Of a stretch of DNA of 64,000 bases, positions 43,100 through 51,525 are shown one piece after another. The translations under genes and the position numbers were made by a program. The notes under the pieces were generated by a model that saw only the letters and a program-made list of their open reading frames with translations, had not been told where the DNA came from and did no database searches. The stretch is from DASPKM01 sp035628135 (GTDB lineage Bacteria; Bacteroidota; Bacteroidia; Chitinophagales; Chitinophagaceae): assembly GCA_035628135.1 (NCBI GenBank), contig DASPKM010000001.1:1-64000 (forward strand), in the 5' to 3' direction. The stretch's first letter is position 1. The number at the start of each line of letters is the position of its first letter.

Positions 43100-44245
43100 A
43101 TGATACAGAACCGTACAGCCGAGATCAGGTCCTTCCTGTCTCACGGCGACGTTTCCCTGGCCATCCGGCGAATGCTGGACCTTGCCCTGGATACCGCCAA
43201 CGAGGACCTCATCCGCCAAAGCATTGCCTGGAGCAAAAAGTACAGGCAACAAATGAAAGAGCAGGAGCAGGAAAACCTGCCTGATCCGTTTTATGCCGAA
43301 GCAAACTTGTTGCTGGACCAGCTGTCGCTGACGCAGGGAGATTTCGGGCACCGCAGGGAGTCGCTGCTGCAAGCGAACAACGTCAGCAAAACTTATTCAA
43401 AGGGTAATTTCAGCCTGCAACCCATTTCAGTTTCTTTAAGCACCGGCGATATCATCGGCGTTGTAGGAGAGAACGGCAATGGTAAAACCACTTTGCTTCG
43501 CTGCCTTTCGGGACAGCTTGCATTGAACGCAGGTCATATTGCTTATCCACAATTGCAGCAGCCAGACCATTATGCCATCAAGCATCACCTGGCATTTATT
43601 CCGCAAAGGATCCCACGCTGGTATGGATTGTTGAAGGATAACCTGCACTTCTCTGCTTCGCTATCGGGCATCAGGGGCAGGCAAAACGAATTGATGGTGG
43701 ATTTTATGCTGGAGCGGCTCAACCTTTCACCTTATGCCAACCTTACGTGGAACCAGATCAGCAGCGGCTACCGCACCCGCTTCGAAATAGCCCGCGTGCT
43801 GCTGCAGAAACCAAGCTTGTTGATATTGGATGAACCATTGGCCAACCTCGATATCAAAGCGCAGCAAACAATACTTACCGACCTGCGATATCTGGCGAAA
43901 TCAGTATACCATCCCATGGGTATTATGCTAAGCTCGCAGCAATTGCATGAAGTGGAGAAAATAGCAGATACAGTACTGTTCATACGATCGGGCAAGTGCC
44001 TGTACCGTACCGGCGAAACAGAAGCGGTGCAACGGGCGGTGCTGGAAGTGGAAACAGCCGAAGGCCGGGAGCGTTTGCTGGAAATACTCGGCCCCGAGAC
44101 AGTGCACGTGCACTTCAATGGCGGATACTATACCATTACATCAACTAACCTATCGGTTAACGAAATGGTGTATAAAATGGTAAGTGGAGGCGTGCAGCTT
44201 ACGTATTTCCGCGATATAACGCACTCGACCAAGCGATTTTTTTGA
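43100..44245 (+). CDS. ABC transporter ATPase with an extra N-terminal helical domain
   Basis: Protein of 381 residues. The first 60 residues form a helical domain (EIRSFLSHGDVSLAIRRMLD, then IRQSIAWSKKYRQQ) not seen in ordinary ABC ATPases. The nucleotide-binding domain starts near 88: Walker A GENGNGKT (123-130), signature ISSGYRTR in place of LSGGQ, and Walker B LLILDEPLAN. A short C-terminal part (about 310-381) resembles the accessory domain of ATPases that drive drug- or lipid-type exporters. The N-terminal domain looks like the small helical adaptors called effector-associated domains, but that is only an impression. Followed by a polytopic membrane protein after 33 bases. Confidence 0.85.
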   Translation: MIQNRTAEIRSFLSHGDVSLAIRRMLDLALDTANEDLIRQSIAWSKKYRQQMKEQEQENLPDPFYAEANLLLDQLSLTQGDFGHRRESLLQANNVSKTYSKGNFSLQPISVSLSTGDIIGVVGENGNGKTTLLRCLSGQLALNAGHIAYPQLQQPDHYAIKHHLAFIPQRIPRWYGLLKDNLHFSASLSGIRGRQNELMVDFMLERLNLSPYANLTWNQISSGYRTRFEIARVLLQKPSLLILDEPLANLDIKAQQTILTDLRYLAKSVYHPMGIMLSSQQLHEVEKIADTVLFIRSGKCLYRTGETEAVQRAVLEVETAEGRERLLEILGPETVHVHFNGGYYTITSTNLSVNEMVYKMVSGGVQLTYFRDITHSTKRFF

Positions 44246-44278
44246 TCAACCCCCTTAAACATTTCAACACGGAACCTC

Positions 44279-45763
44279 ATGCAAACAAAGAGACCCTTCG
44301 CACTGCCTTTCATCAACAGGCTCGATAGATACCTCCTGCTGCACAAACCCGAAATATGGAGCACCAGGGCACACCTGGTGCTGTATTATGGTATTATATT
44401 CATCGCCATTCTTACTGCAATTGCGTTTATAGTGCCGGATGATCCGAGAAAGCGATCGCCCTCACCATATTGGATAAGCTTCGTTTCCCTCATATCCCTG
44501 GTGGCCCTGGTGGGTTGGCTTATTTACCTCCTGCGCTTCAATGTATTTAAAAGGTATGGATTGATAAGTCGCCGCAACAGGCTGATCACGTTCATTCTCT
44601 ACAGTATATCGATCGGGATTTTTGTACTGTTTTGTTATGTGGAGCCTTACGTGGAAACGGTTCGTGCGAATGCTGCTTATACAAGTGAAGAAATTGTGCG
44701 GGATATTAATACGGTGAATGTCGGCATTGTGCGGTTGGAATATGATTCACTGGACCATCGCTGGGACAAGGATACAGTGTTAGTAACCGACCGGGCAATG
44801 GAAGAATATGAAGAAGCTGTGGATTATACAATTCCCGATACTGTGGACTATGCGGCGGTTGAGGTTTCGCATAAAGAGCTAATAACCCGGGAAGCTTTAG
44901 GATACAGGTTGCAGTCGGCAGACAGCGTGCAAAAAATTAATGACTCGCTATATGTTTTTTTTCAATGCCCGGATTATGTGCATCTGTATACTTACCCGCC
45001 GACCACGGATTCTGTTGAAGTACTGAGCTCGATACAACTCTACCGGCAGGAAGTCGTCAATTACACACCACCTTCCAACAGGCAGCAAATCCGGGATGAG
45101 CTGGCGGCCATAAAAGAAAAATACCAGTGGTACGAGGAACGCACCGACTACTATGATGTACGGCCGGCCCGGGAAGAAAGGTTAAGACGCCGGTATGCAG
45201 TTTCGGAGATTAGCGATAGTATGTACAATATCGTGGACAGAAAGGAACGTTGGATGGGAGAGAACCTGGAGGTTTGGATCCGCTTTTTTGTTTACACCAC
45301 GCTGATTTTGTCGATGTTGGTGTTTGCCTTCAGGCATACAACGGCAAGGACCTTCTTTCTTACGCTCCTTGCAGCGGTCATTCTTATTGTATTGACGTCG
45401 TTGATAGTTGCGTTCTCCTCTTACGAAGAGGAAACCATTTTCGGGAGCTTATTGTTTTATTTCGTTTTGTCGTTTGGCCTTTCGGTAGCGGCTTTCAGTT
45501 CAAAGAAAAGAAGAGCGGTAAGCGGCATTGCCACCAACCTTTTCATGTGGCTTCTTCCCTTCATTCCCATATGCATGGTAGGATGGTATTATGCAAGCTT
45601 GAGGAAAAGGGAAGACTTCGAGAACAGGGTGAATTATGATTATTCGCTTATGGAAAAGCACTTTGTGTTGGCTGAGGTGGGTGGAATATTGTTGTTGCTG
45701 ATATTGGTGGCAACGTATTTCCATTCTACTTACAGGGCATGGTATGCATCGCCGGAGAATTGA
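44279..45763 (+). CDS. Polytopic membrane protein, likely partner of the ABC ATPase
   Basis: Protein of 494 residues. Three TM segments lie at about 33-53, 66-87 and 103-121, then a large hydrophilic domain of about 210 residues rich in Asp/Glu/Tyr, predicted periplasmic, then four or five TM segments from about 336 on. Positive residues between TM2 and TM3 (FKRYGLISRRNR) put that loop in the cytoplasm. No known permease motif is recognised. Position directly after the ATPase suggests that it is the membrane part of the transporter. The large periplasmic domain between the two TM groups is reminiscent of FtsX/MacB-type layout but longer. Confidence 0.7.
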   Translation: MQTKRPFALPFINRLDRYLLLHKPEIWSTRAHLVLYYGIIFIAILTAIAFIVPDDPRKRSPSPYWISFVSLISLVALVGWLIYLLRFNVFKRYGLISRRNRLITFILYSISIGIFVLFCYVEPYVETVRANAAYTSEEIVRDINTVNVGIVRLEYDSLDHRWDKDTVLVTDRAMEEYEEAVDYTIPDTVDYAAVEVSHKELITREALGYRLQSADSVQKINDSLYVFFQCPDYVHLYTYPPTTDSVEVLSSIQLYRQEVVNYTPPSNRQQIRDELAAIKEKYQWYEERTDYYDVRPAREERLRRRYAVSEISDSMYNIVDRKERWMGENLEVWIRFFVYTTLILSMLVFAFRHTTARTFFLTLLAAVILIVLTSLIVAFSSYEEETIFGSLLFYFVLSFGLSVAAFSSKKRRAVSGIATNLFMWLLPFIPICMVGWYYASLRKREDFENRVNYDYSLMEKHFVLAEVGGILLLLILVATYFHSTYRAWYASPEN

Positions 45764-45852
45764 TCGTTGTATCGACGCAGCACGGATTCCTTCGGTCAAT
45801 GTCACAACATAGATTTTCATGCGTCTCATTTTGTATAAAAAAAGGGACAACC

Positions 45853-46398
45853 ATGAAAAAGCTGATTTTCTTATTAAGCATGATCACTGTTGTAGGAACA
45901 GTAAGTTGCAGTAAAGATGATAATGGCGGCGGCGGCAATCCTAATCCACCGAGAACAGAAGTGCCTGACGAACTGGTAGGCGCCTGGGAACACGGCACCA
46001 TCGATTTTACGTTTTGGGAAAACTACCGTGAAGGGACCTGGGCCGGCCGCAATGCCGTTCCTACCCGGGAAGCCATGATCTTCAACAAAAATGGAGACGC
46101 GAAGTTTTACAGGTACGAGTTTCTCTTCAATTTTTATGAAAAGCTCATCGATTGCACGGGCACGGTAACTTTCAACGGCGATGGAACCTTTACTTTTTAC
46201 CCTACTAAAGGACGCAAGCGGTTCTATCACACGCAGCATCCCAGCAAGAACTATGATAGGGCGCTTACCGGTAATGAGTTGAATGATCCCATAATTGCAG
46301 GCAAGCGCGGGTATGTGTATGTGGGTACGTCCAATCCTCCCTCCATACGTATTACAGTGCCGACTTCCGCACCGTATAACTGGTATAAGAAGTTCTGA
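45853..46398 (+). CDS. Lipoprotein of unknown function
   Basis: Protein of 181 residues. The ATG at 45853 is chosen because it starts a lipoprotein signal (MKKLIFLLSMITVVGTVSCS, lipid-carrying Cys 19) and is preceded by aaaggga; the longer frame to 45739 is unlikely. A Gly/Asn/Pro linker leads to a beta-rich domain: LVGAWEHGTIDFTFWENY, then FNKNGDAKFYRYEF and TVTFNGDGTFTFYP. This resembles lipocalin-like lipoproteins of Bacteroidota. Not assigned to a named family. Confidence 0.7.
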   Translation: MKKLIFLLSMITVVGTVSCSKDDNGGGGNPNPPRTEVPDELVGAWEHGTIDFTFWENYREGTWAGRNAVPTREAMIFNKNGDAKFYRYEFLFNFYEKLIDCTGTVTFNGDGTFTFYPTKGRKRFYHTQHPSKNYDRALTGNELNDPIIAGKRGYVYVGTSNPPSIRITVPTSAPYNWYKKF

Positions 46399-46476
46399 TA
46401 TATACAGGCAGCCGCTCACATAATTTCTCAGGGGGAGTGTCTTTAATCAGTATATTAGTCGCCAACTCCCCCGCTT

Positions 46477-47949
46477 ATGAGACATAGATTTTTACAAGCC
46501 ATCCTGGTCGTATTATTTCCAGTGACGTTGATCGCGCAGCCCGCTGTTCCGGCAGACGAAGAGCACCTGCCGAAAGATTACCTGCCTGCATCGTTTCATG
46601 CCGGCCGCCGTGCCGCCCTTCGGGAAATAATGCCTGACAATTCCGTGGTGGTGGTATTTGCATATCCTACCCGTACTTTTTCTAATGATGTGGAATACCT
46701 GTTTCACCAGAATCCCGACATGTATTATTTCAGCGGCTATAAAGAACCGCATTCCATGCTGCTGATATTTAAAGATGAGCAGACCGATTCTGCCGGAGGA
46801 AAGTTCACCGAGCTGTTGTTTGTACAACGAAAGGACCCCCGGGCAGAGCAATGGACCGGCAAGCGCCTGGGTGCAGAAGGGGCTCAGCAAAAATTGGGCA
46901 TCCGCATGTCGCTGAACGCCGCAGCGTTCCAAAGCTTCAATATCGATTTTTCGAAATTCGACAAGGTCATTTTCGATGCATTCCCTATCGACGTGCCGAA
47001 TAACAGAATGGATAATGCAGACCTGTACGACCTTATTAGAACCTTCAAAGAAAAAGCGGCCATTCCAGAGGATATTTCAAAAGAAAAAAGGTTCGATCAG
47101 AGGGCATTCCGGACGCTGACCGGCAAATTGCGCGAAATAAAAACCGACGAAGAGATGGTACTGCTCCGCAAGGCTGTGGAGATATCCTGCCAGGGACATA
47201 ATGAAGTGATGAAGGCCGTTCATCCCAATATGTCTGAATTAGAAATACAGGGCTTGCAGGAATTCATTCATAAGAAATACGGCGCGGAGCACGTGGGTTA
47301 TGGATCGATTATAGGTTCCGGCGAGAACGGTTGTACGCTGCATTATGAAATAAACAATAAAACTAAAATCGGCAATTCGCTGGTATTGATGGATGTAGGC
47401 GCCGAATATCATGGATATACCGCCGACGTAACCCGGACCATACCCGCCAGCGGAAAGTTCTCCGATACTGAAAAAGCCATTTATCAATTGGTATACGATG
47501 CGCAGGAAGCTGCCTTCAGGTTGCTGAAAGATGGTTGCAAGTGGTCTGAGATCAACAGTGCCGCCCGCGAAACGATCACAACCGGTTTGATCAAACTCGG
47601 CGTAGCCAAAAATGTGGAAGAGGCCAATAAATACTATCCTCATGGCCTTGGCCATCATATCGGTATGGATGTACATGACCGTGGATCGTACGGAGAATTG
47701 AGGAAGGGAATGGTGATCACCATCGAGCCCGGCATTTATATTCCTTCTGGCAGCAATTGCGACAAGAAATGGTGGGGCATTGCCGTGCGCATAGAAGACG
47801 ATGCGCTCATTACGGAAAATGGCTATGAGCTACTTTCGGTTATGGCTCCCCGTAAGATTGAAGAAATAGAAAAAATGATCGCACGGCAAAGCGCGCTGGA
47901 TGACCTGAAGCTCCCGCCGCTGAAGTCGGGAGAGAAGAGAGGGTTTTGA
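46477..47949 (+). CDS. Xaa-Pro aminopeptidase (M24B)
   Basis: Exported enzyme of 490 residues with a signal peptide (MRHRFLQAILVVLFPVTLIA). N-terminal AMP_N domain: SFHAGRRAALREIMPDNSVV and MYYFSGYKEPHSML. The pita-bread catalytic domain shows the five metal ligands: two Asp in LMDVGAEYHGYTADVTRT, His in HGLGHHIGMDVHD, Glu in ITIEPGIYIP and Glu in IAVRIEDDALI. It removes N-terminal residues before proline with two Mn/Zn ions. Being secreted, it probably trims peptides in the periplasm. A terminator follows at 47973. Confidence 0.95.
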   Translation: MRHRFLQAILVVLFPVTLIAQPAVPADEEHLPKDYLPASFHAGRRAALREIMPDNSVVVVFAYPTRTFSNDVEYLFHQNPDMYYFSGYKEPHSMLLIFKDEQTDSAGGKFTELLFVQRKDPRAEQWTGKRLGAEGAQQKLGIRMSLNAAAFQSFNIDFSKFDKVIFDAFPIDVPNNRMDNADLYDLIRTFKEKAAIPEDISKEKRFDQRAFRTLTGKLREIKTDEEMVLLRKAVEISCQGHNEVMKAVHPNMSELEIQGLQEFIHKKYGAEHVGYGSIIGSGENGCTLHYEINNKTKIGNSLVLMDVGAEYHGYTADVTRTIPASGKFSDTEKAIYQLVYDAQEAAFRLLKDGCKWSEINSAARETITTGLIKLGVAKNVEEANKYYPHGLGHHIGMDVHDRGSYGELRKGMVITIEPGIYIPSGSNCDKKWWGIAVRIEDDALITENGYELLSVMAPRKIEEIEKMIARQSALDDLKLPPLKSGEKRGF

Positions 47950-47972
47950 TATTCTACAATTATTTTTAATAG

Positions 47973-48004
47973 GCGGCTATGACGAAGGTTATAGCCGCTT
48001 TTTG
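47973..48004 (+). terminator. Rho-independent terminator of the aminopeptidase
   Basis: Stem gcggctat (47973-47980) pairs with atagccgc (47991-47998) around a ten-base loop, followed by five T's. It starts 23 bases after the stop codon. Confidence 0.85.
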
Positions 48005-48079
48005 TTTGGGAATTTGAACATCAATGTTCAATGATTGCAGTTATAAAATGTGACAACCAATCACGAAAAATAAAGGGGT

Positions 48080-48087
48080 TAAATTTG
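48080..48087 (+). promoter_or_regulatory. -7 box TAAATTTG
   Basis: TAAATTTG matches the Bacteroidota -7 consensus TAnnTTTG exactly and lies 15 bases before the DUF1801 start at 48103. No clear TTG is visible about 20 bases further up. Confidence 0.5.
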
Positions 48088-48102
48088 GGGTAGTGTAGCA
48101 AT

Positions 48103-48474
48103 ATGTCAAAGCTCAAACCAGATACTGTGGATGCTTACATAGAAGCCGCTCCAAAGGAAGCGCAAAAGAAACTGCGTGAGCTGCGTGCTATTTTGAAAAA
48201 AGTGGCGCCGAATGCCACGGAGGGCTTAAAATGGGGCAATCCCGCGTTTGAAGAAAAGCGCATCCTGTTTGCATACGCAGCGTACAAGAATCATATTAAT
48301 TTTATGCCTACCGGCTCATCTTTGAAACCGTTCAAAGATGAGTTATCAGACTTTACTACCGGTAAAGACACGATACAATTCCCCTATGACAAGCCACTTC
48401 CCAAAGCGCTTATTCGTAAAATAGCAGCTTACCGCGCCAGGGATGTAAGAGAAAACAATGCACGGTGGATGTAA
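48103..48474 (+). CDS. DUF1801 / YdhG-like protein
   Basis: Cytoplasmic protein of 123 residues: VDAYIEAAPKEAQKKLRELR, NATEGLKWGNPAFEEKRILF, then FMPTGSSLKPFKDELSDF and a final GKDTIQFPYDKPLPKALIRK. This is the short DUF1801 type related to the frataxin-like YdhG/Fra of Firmicutes. A role in iron handling is suggested by family knowledge only. The gene has its own promoter-like box and is convergent with the GH43 gene. Confidence 0.9.
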   Translation: MSKLKPDTVDAYIEAAPKEAQKKLRELRAILKKVAPNATEGLKWGNPAFEEKRILFAYAAYKNHINFMPTGSSLKPFKDELSDFTTGKDTIQFPYDKPLPKALIRKIAAYRARDVRENNARWM

Positions 48475-48522
48475 TAAAAAAGCTCCTGCTCATACTTAAC
48501 AGGCAACATCACTGGAGATAGT

Positions 48523-49683
48523 TCAATACCTCGCAGCAGTCTTTACGCCCGAAGGCAATTTCTGCGGCGTAGTAGTCGGGCCCTGGATGGTGATCTTTCC
48601 ATTCTTTACCTGCATGCGATCGATAAAAACCACTCTTTCATCCCCTGTTTTAGCAGTTCTTCCGTGATACACGCAGAACATTTCTTTGCCGTCAGGCGAA
48701 TAGGCTATGCTGTTGTGGCCTGTGCCGCTAACGGAGCCTCCTTTTCCTGTGTTTTTCTGCAGTATAGGATTATTGGCCGCTTTCTTAAACGGGCCCAATG
48801 GAGAAGCGCCCGTTGCATAACCAATAGCATAATGCTGCCCGCCAAAATGATTGGCGGAATACATGATGTAGTATGTATTATCTTTTTTGAAAGTTACAGA
48901 GCCCTCCGTCCACCGGCGGTTCACTTCACGGGCAGTTACTGAGCGGCTTTCCCAGGCTGCTTGCTTGTCATTGAGACGAACCGGCGGGCGAAGCAATAAA
49001 ACCGGCTCTCCGATAACGCCGGAAAAATCAGGTTTCAATTCAATACCATATACCCAACTTTCTTCAATTTCCTTGAACCATCCGTTCTTCCGTGCCATGT
49101 CGGCTATTTCGCTCTCCACGGGATGTTTGTAACAGCAGCGGGAATAATATAGATAGGTCCTTCCATTGGTATCGAAAAATACATTGGCATCGATGATGGG
49201 GTACCCCGGATCGAAGATTGGTTTGCTATCCATATCGATAAAAGGCCCGGTGGGTTTATCGGCAACAGCAACGCCTATGCGAAAATTCTCCAGTTCATTC
49301 GTGGGGTTTACCTTCCACTGTGCACTGTAAAACATGTAAAACCTTCCTTTTACTTCGTATACTTCGGGGGCCCAGTATGCGCCGTCCCAGGCGGCTTTGG
49401 GATCGCTCCAGCCGTTTTTGTTATCGTGGAAATATACCTGTCCTTCGGCTTTCCAGTTTACGAGGTCTTTCGATGAATAGGCAGCAAATCCTTTGTCTGC
49501 ACCCCCGGTCCCATACATATAATAAGTACCGTTGGTAAACAGAACGTACGGATCGCCCAGCTTTACCTGAAGAGGATTTGAGAATGCGGCCGTGGATGCG
49601 GTAACCTTTTTGGTGGTTTGCGATATCGCTGGATGTATGGACAGGCCCGCCAACAGGCAAAGGAGAAGCAAGTTCTTTTTCAT
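48523..49683 (-). CDS. Glycoside hydrolase family 43
   Basis: Secreted enzyme of 386 residues with a signal peptide (MKKNLLLLCLLAGLSIHPAI). Five-bladed propeller features of GH43: catalytic base Asp 44 in KLGDPYVLFT, pKa-setting Asp in IIDANVFFDTNG (about 170) and catalytic acid Glu in WTEGSVTFKK (about 262). WAPEVYEVKGRFYMFYSAQW and YYIMYSANHFGGQHYAIGYA are typical of the alpha-L-arabinofuranosidase/beta-xylosidase group. It would cut arabinose- or xylose-containing glycans in the periplasm or outside. It stands alone, without SusCD partners. Confidence 0.93.
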   Translation of the reverse strand: MKKNLLLLCLLAGLSIHPAISQTTKKVTASTAAFSNPLQVKLGDPYVLFTNGTYYMYGTGGADKGFAAYSSKDLVNWKAEGQVYFHDNKNGWSDPKAAWDGAYWAPEVYEVKGRFYMFYSAQWKVNPTNELENFRIGVAVADKPTGPFIDMDSKPIFDPGYPIIDANVFFDTNGRTYLYYSRCCYKHPVESEIADMARKNGWFKEIEESWVYGIELKPDFSGVIGEPVLLLRPPVRLNDKQAAWESRSVTAREVNRRWTEGSVTFKKDNTYYIMYSANHFGGQHYAIGYATGASPLGPFKKAANNPILQKNTGKGGSVSGTGHNSIAYSPDGKEMFCVYHGRTAKTGDERVVFIDRMQVKNGKITIQGPTTTPQKLPSGVKTAARY

Positions 49684-49715
49684 GGTGCACAGGTTTCTGA
49701 TTAAAAATAGCTAAT

Positions 49716-49723
49716 TATCTTTA
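49716..49723 (+). promoter_or_regulatory. -7-like box TATCTTTA
   Basis: TATCTTTA lies 18 bases before the TTG start at 49742, fitting the recurring -7-like pattern. No -33 element is obvious. Confidence 0.35.
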
Positions 49724-49741
49724 GAAGCATAAACCACCGCT

Positions 49742-50668
49742 TTGAAAGCCGCCATATTTAAGCATTCTTTATTCACATTTATAGCGATCGTACTTGCCTG
49801 GTGGATCCCTTACTTGTCTGTTTTCAACATTCCCGAACATGTTCCAGGCACAAACCTGAATATTACCGGACTATTTCTCATAGCTTTATTTATCGGGGTA
49901 TTTATATCTCTTCATAGCAGCATTTTAAAGCGGGATAAGTCAATAAGTATTTGGAAACTAACCTTGGCTGGAATTATCACAAGCCTGGTTGCTGAATCGT
50001 TATTTCAAATTATCAGGGTCTCCATGTTAACAGGCATTTCTCTTGCGGAGCGGGTAAAATACTTTCTGATAGCGTCGATAGGAGTGTCTTTACTTGCAGC
50101 AGTTATATCGTTTTTTGTGGCGTTTCAACTAAAAACAAAACGAACAAACATTTTAATTATATTTATTACCGCCTTTATCATTGTATTCAATCTGTTGTTA
50201 TGGGGGGTGCGGCACTTGATAACGTGTTTGTTGTTTACATGTCTTGCCGTACCGGCGTGTGAGAGCCCGGATAGTAATGATCGGAAAGACGCAGTTACCG
50301 ACAATTCCAGGAATGATATTATGGACAAGTTTGATGCTTTCATTAAAAAGGAGAAGTTTGTTGAGAATAGTGCAATCTTTTATCCCGGGATATCTGATCC
50401 TGAGTTACGACCCATGTTGACTGAGAAGATTAACCAGGCGGCAGAAGACTTTAGAGCTGTTTCATTGTCAAGTAATCCTCAAAAGGAACACTATCTGGAA
50501 AAGATGAGAATAGGCCTTAAACGGTTTAATGATACGAATGTCCGGTTCGATACAGAGGACCGTGAAAGAGTTTGTCATTACTTTGAAGAACTGATGCAAA
50601 TCGTTGGCCTGGAAAGTTCCGAGGGTATGTTGAACAGGTTTATGTATGGGTTTGATTTAACAAAGTAA
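49742..50668 (+). CDS. In-frame chimera: four-TM membrane protein fused to a DUF4844 lipoprotein
   Basis: This frame of 308 residues starts with TTG and reads as two proteins. Residues 1-155 hold about four TM helices. At residue 156 a second start is possible (GTG at 50207): it gives a lipoprotein signal (VRHLITCLLFTCLAVPAC), impossible in the middle of one protein. The rest matches DUF4844: FYPGISDPELRPMLTEKINQ, then DTEDRERVCHYFEELMQI and MLNRFMYGFD. The junction lies in six G's (50202-50207). With five, the first protein would end at a TGA just after and overlap the second start. Probably two genes joined by a one-base insertion, real or artefact. Confidence 0.7.
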   Translation: MKAAIFKHSLFTFIAIVLAWWIPYLSVFNIPEHVPGTNLNITGLFLIALFIGVFISLHSSILKRDKSISIWKLTLAGIITSLVAESLFQIIRVSMLTGISLAERVKYFLIASIGVSLLAAVISFFVAFQLKTKRTNILIIFITAFIIVFNLLLWGVRHLITCLLFTCLAVPACESPDSNDRKDAVTDNSRNDIMDKFDAFIKKEKFVENSAIFYPGISDPELRPMLTEKINQAAEDFRAVSLSSNPQKEHYLEKMRIGLKRFNDTNVRFDTEDRERVCHYFEELMQIVGLESSEGMLNRFMYGFDLTK

Positions 50669-50694
50669 TAAAGAGCAATCACATAAATTCCTCA

Positions 50695-51037
50695 ATGGCG
50701 CTTCCCAATGATATAGACTATCAAAAAACACTTTTGAAACAAAAGCTTGTATTGAAAACGAAGTGGCTTGAAGTGGGGGATAATGTCGCTGAACAGCTCA
50801 GGCTATGGACCTGAAATAGCTATTGAAATTTACGACTATCATGTGGCCCTTGCAATTCCGTACATATACCGCGGCACAGCGGCTGAAAAGGCTTTTAATA
50901 AATTGCGCTTGTACTTAGATATCATTCACAAAACCGCCGGGTATTTTGTTTATGATCCGCGAACAGGCGAGACATTTAATCCTGCCGCCAAAGAGTTCGA
51001 CGGGCTCCCAAAATATTTATCGGGCGTATGGCGATAA
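50695..51037 (+). pseudogene. Small protein gene with a G-tract frameshift
   Basis: The ATG at 50695 starts MALPNDIDYQKTLLKQKLVL...KTKWLEV and then stops at 50812 after out-of-frame residues. The next frame continues sensibly from the same point as GIMSLNSSGYGPEIAIEIYD, then AIPYIYRG and YFVYDPRTGE. The change occurs in the five G's at 50775-50779; with four the two parts join to about 113 residues. The second part resembles small immunity-like proteins that end in a YDPxTGE segment. Either a recent lesion or a sequencing error. It overlaps the next gene by ten bases. Confidence 0.7.
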
Positions 51038-51462
51038 TCAACAAACTGATATTACTTACGATACTCTGCAACCTGTGCATTATTGTGGGGGTAGGACACG
51101 GAGCCGGGCCGCTTGGCATAGTTGAATTTATGTACCTGGGAGAATTTCTCAGCGGTGAGCGTGTTTTCAATTTTTCAGGGAGCTATGCGGACAGGTTGCC
51201 GGTTTGCGCGGTTGCAGCCCTGTTTGGCCAGTTGGTCCTGCTCGGCGCATGCTTTTGGCGCGGCGCGGTTAAAACAGGATTGGTGTATACCGGGTTGGCT
51301 ATTTTATTGTTTTCCTTTATTTATTTAATTATTGATTTCCGGGCGTCAAGCCTCGATAGCTTTTCGCTTTTGTTGGGAGTGCCCTTTTTATATGCGTCGG
51401 TTAGATTGGTGGTTTGCCTGCTAACGGTAAGAAGGCGGGAGCGGTTGACATGGATGAAATGA
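51028..51462 (+). CDS. Small four-TM membrane protein of unknown function
   Basis: Protein of 144 residues with four hydrophobic segments (about 5-25, 56-75, 84-106, 112-132). Charged ends (RRRERLTWMK) put the C-terminus in the cytoplasm. No family recognised. It starts ten bases before the previous gene stops, so the two are translationally linked. Confidence 0.7.
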   Translation: MAIINKLILLTILCNLCIIVGVGHGAGPLGIVEFMYLGEFLSGERVFNFSGSYADRLPVCAVAALFGQLVLLGACFWRGAVKTGLVYTGLAILLFSFIYLIIDFRASSLDSFSLLLGVPFLYASVRLVVCLLTVRRRERLTWMK

Positions 51463-51525
51463 AATATCGCCCGAATTTCTTAAATTACATACCCTAGCTT
51501 CTTATCATCTTTAAACTTCCTGGTT

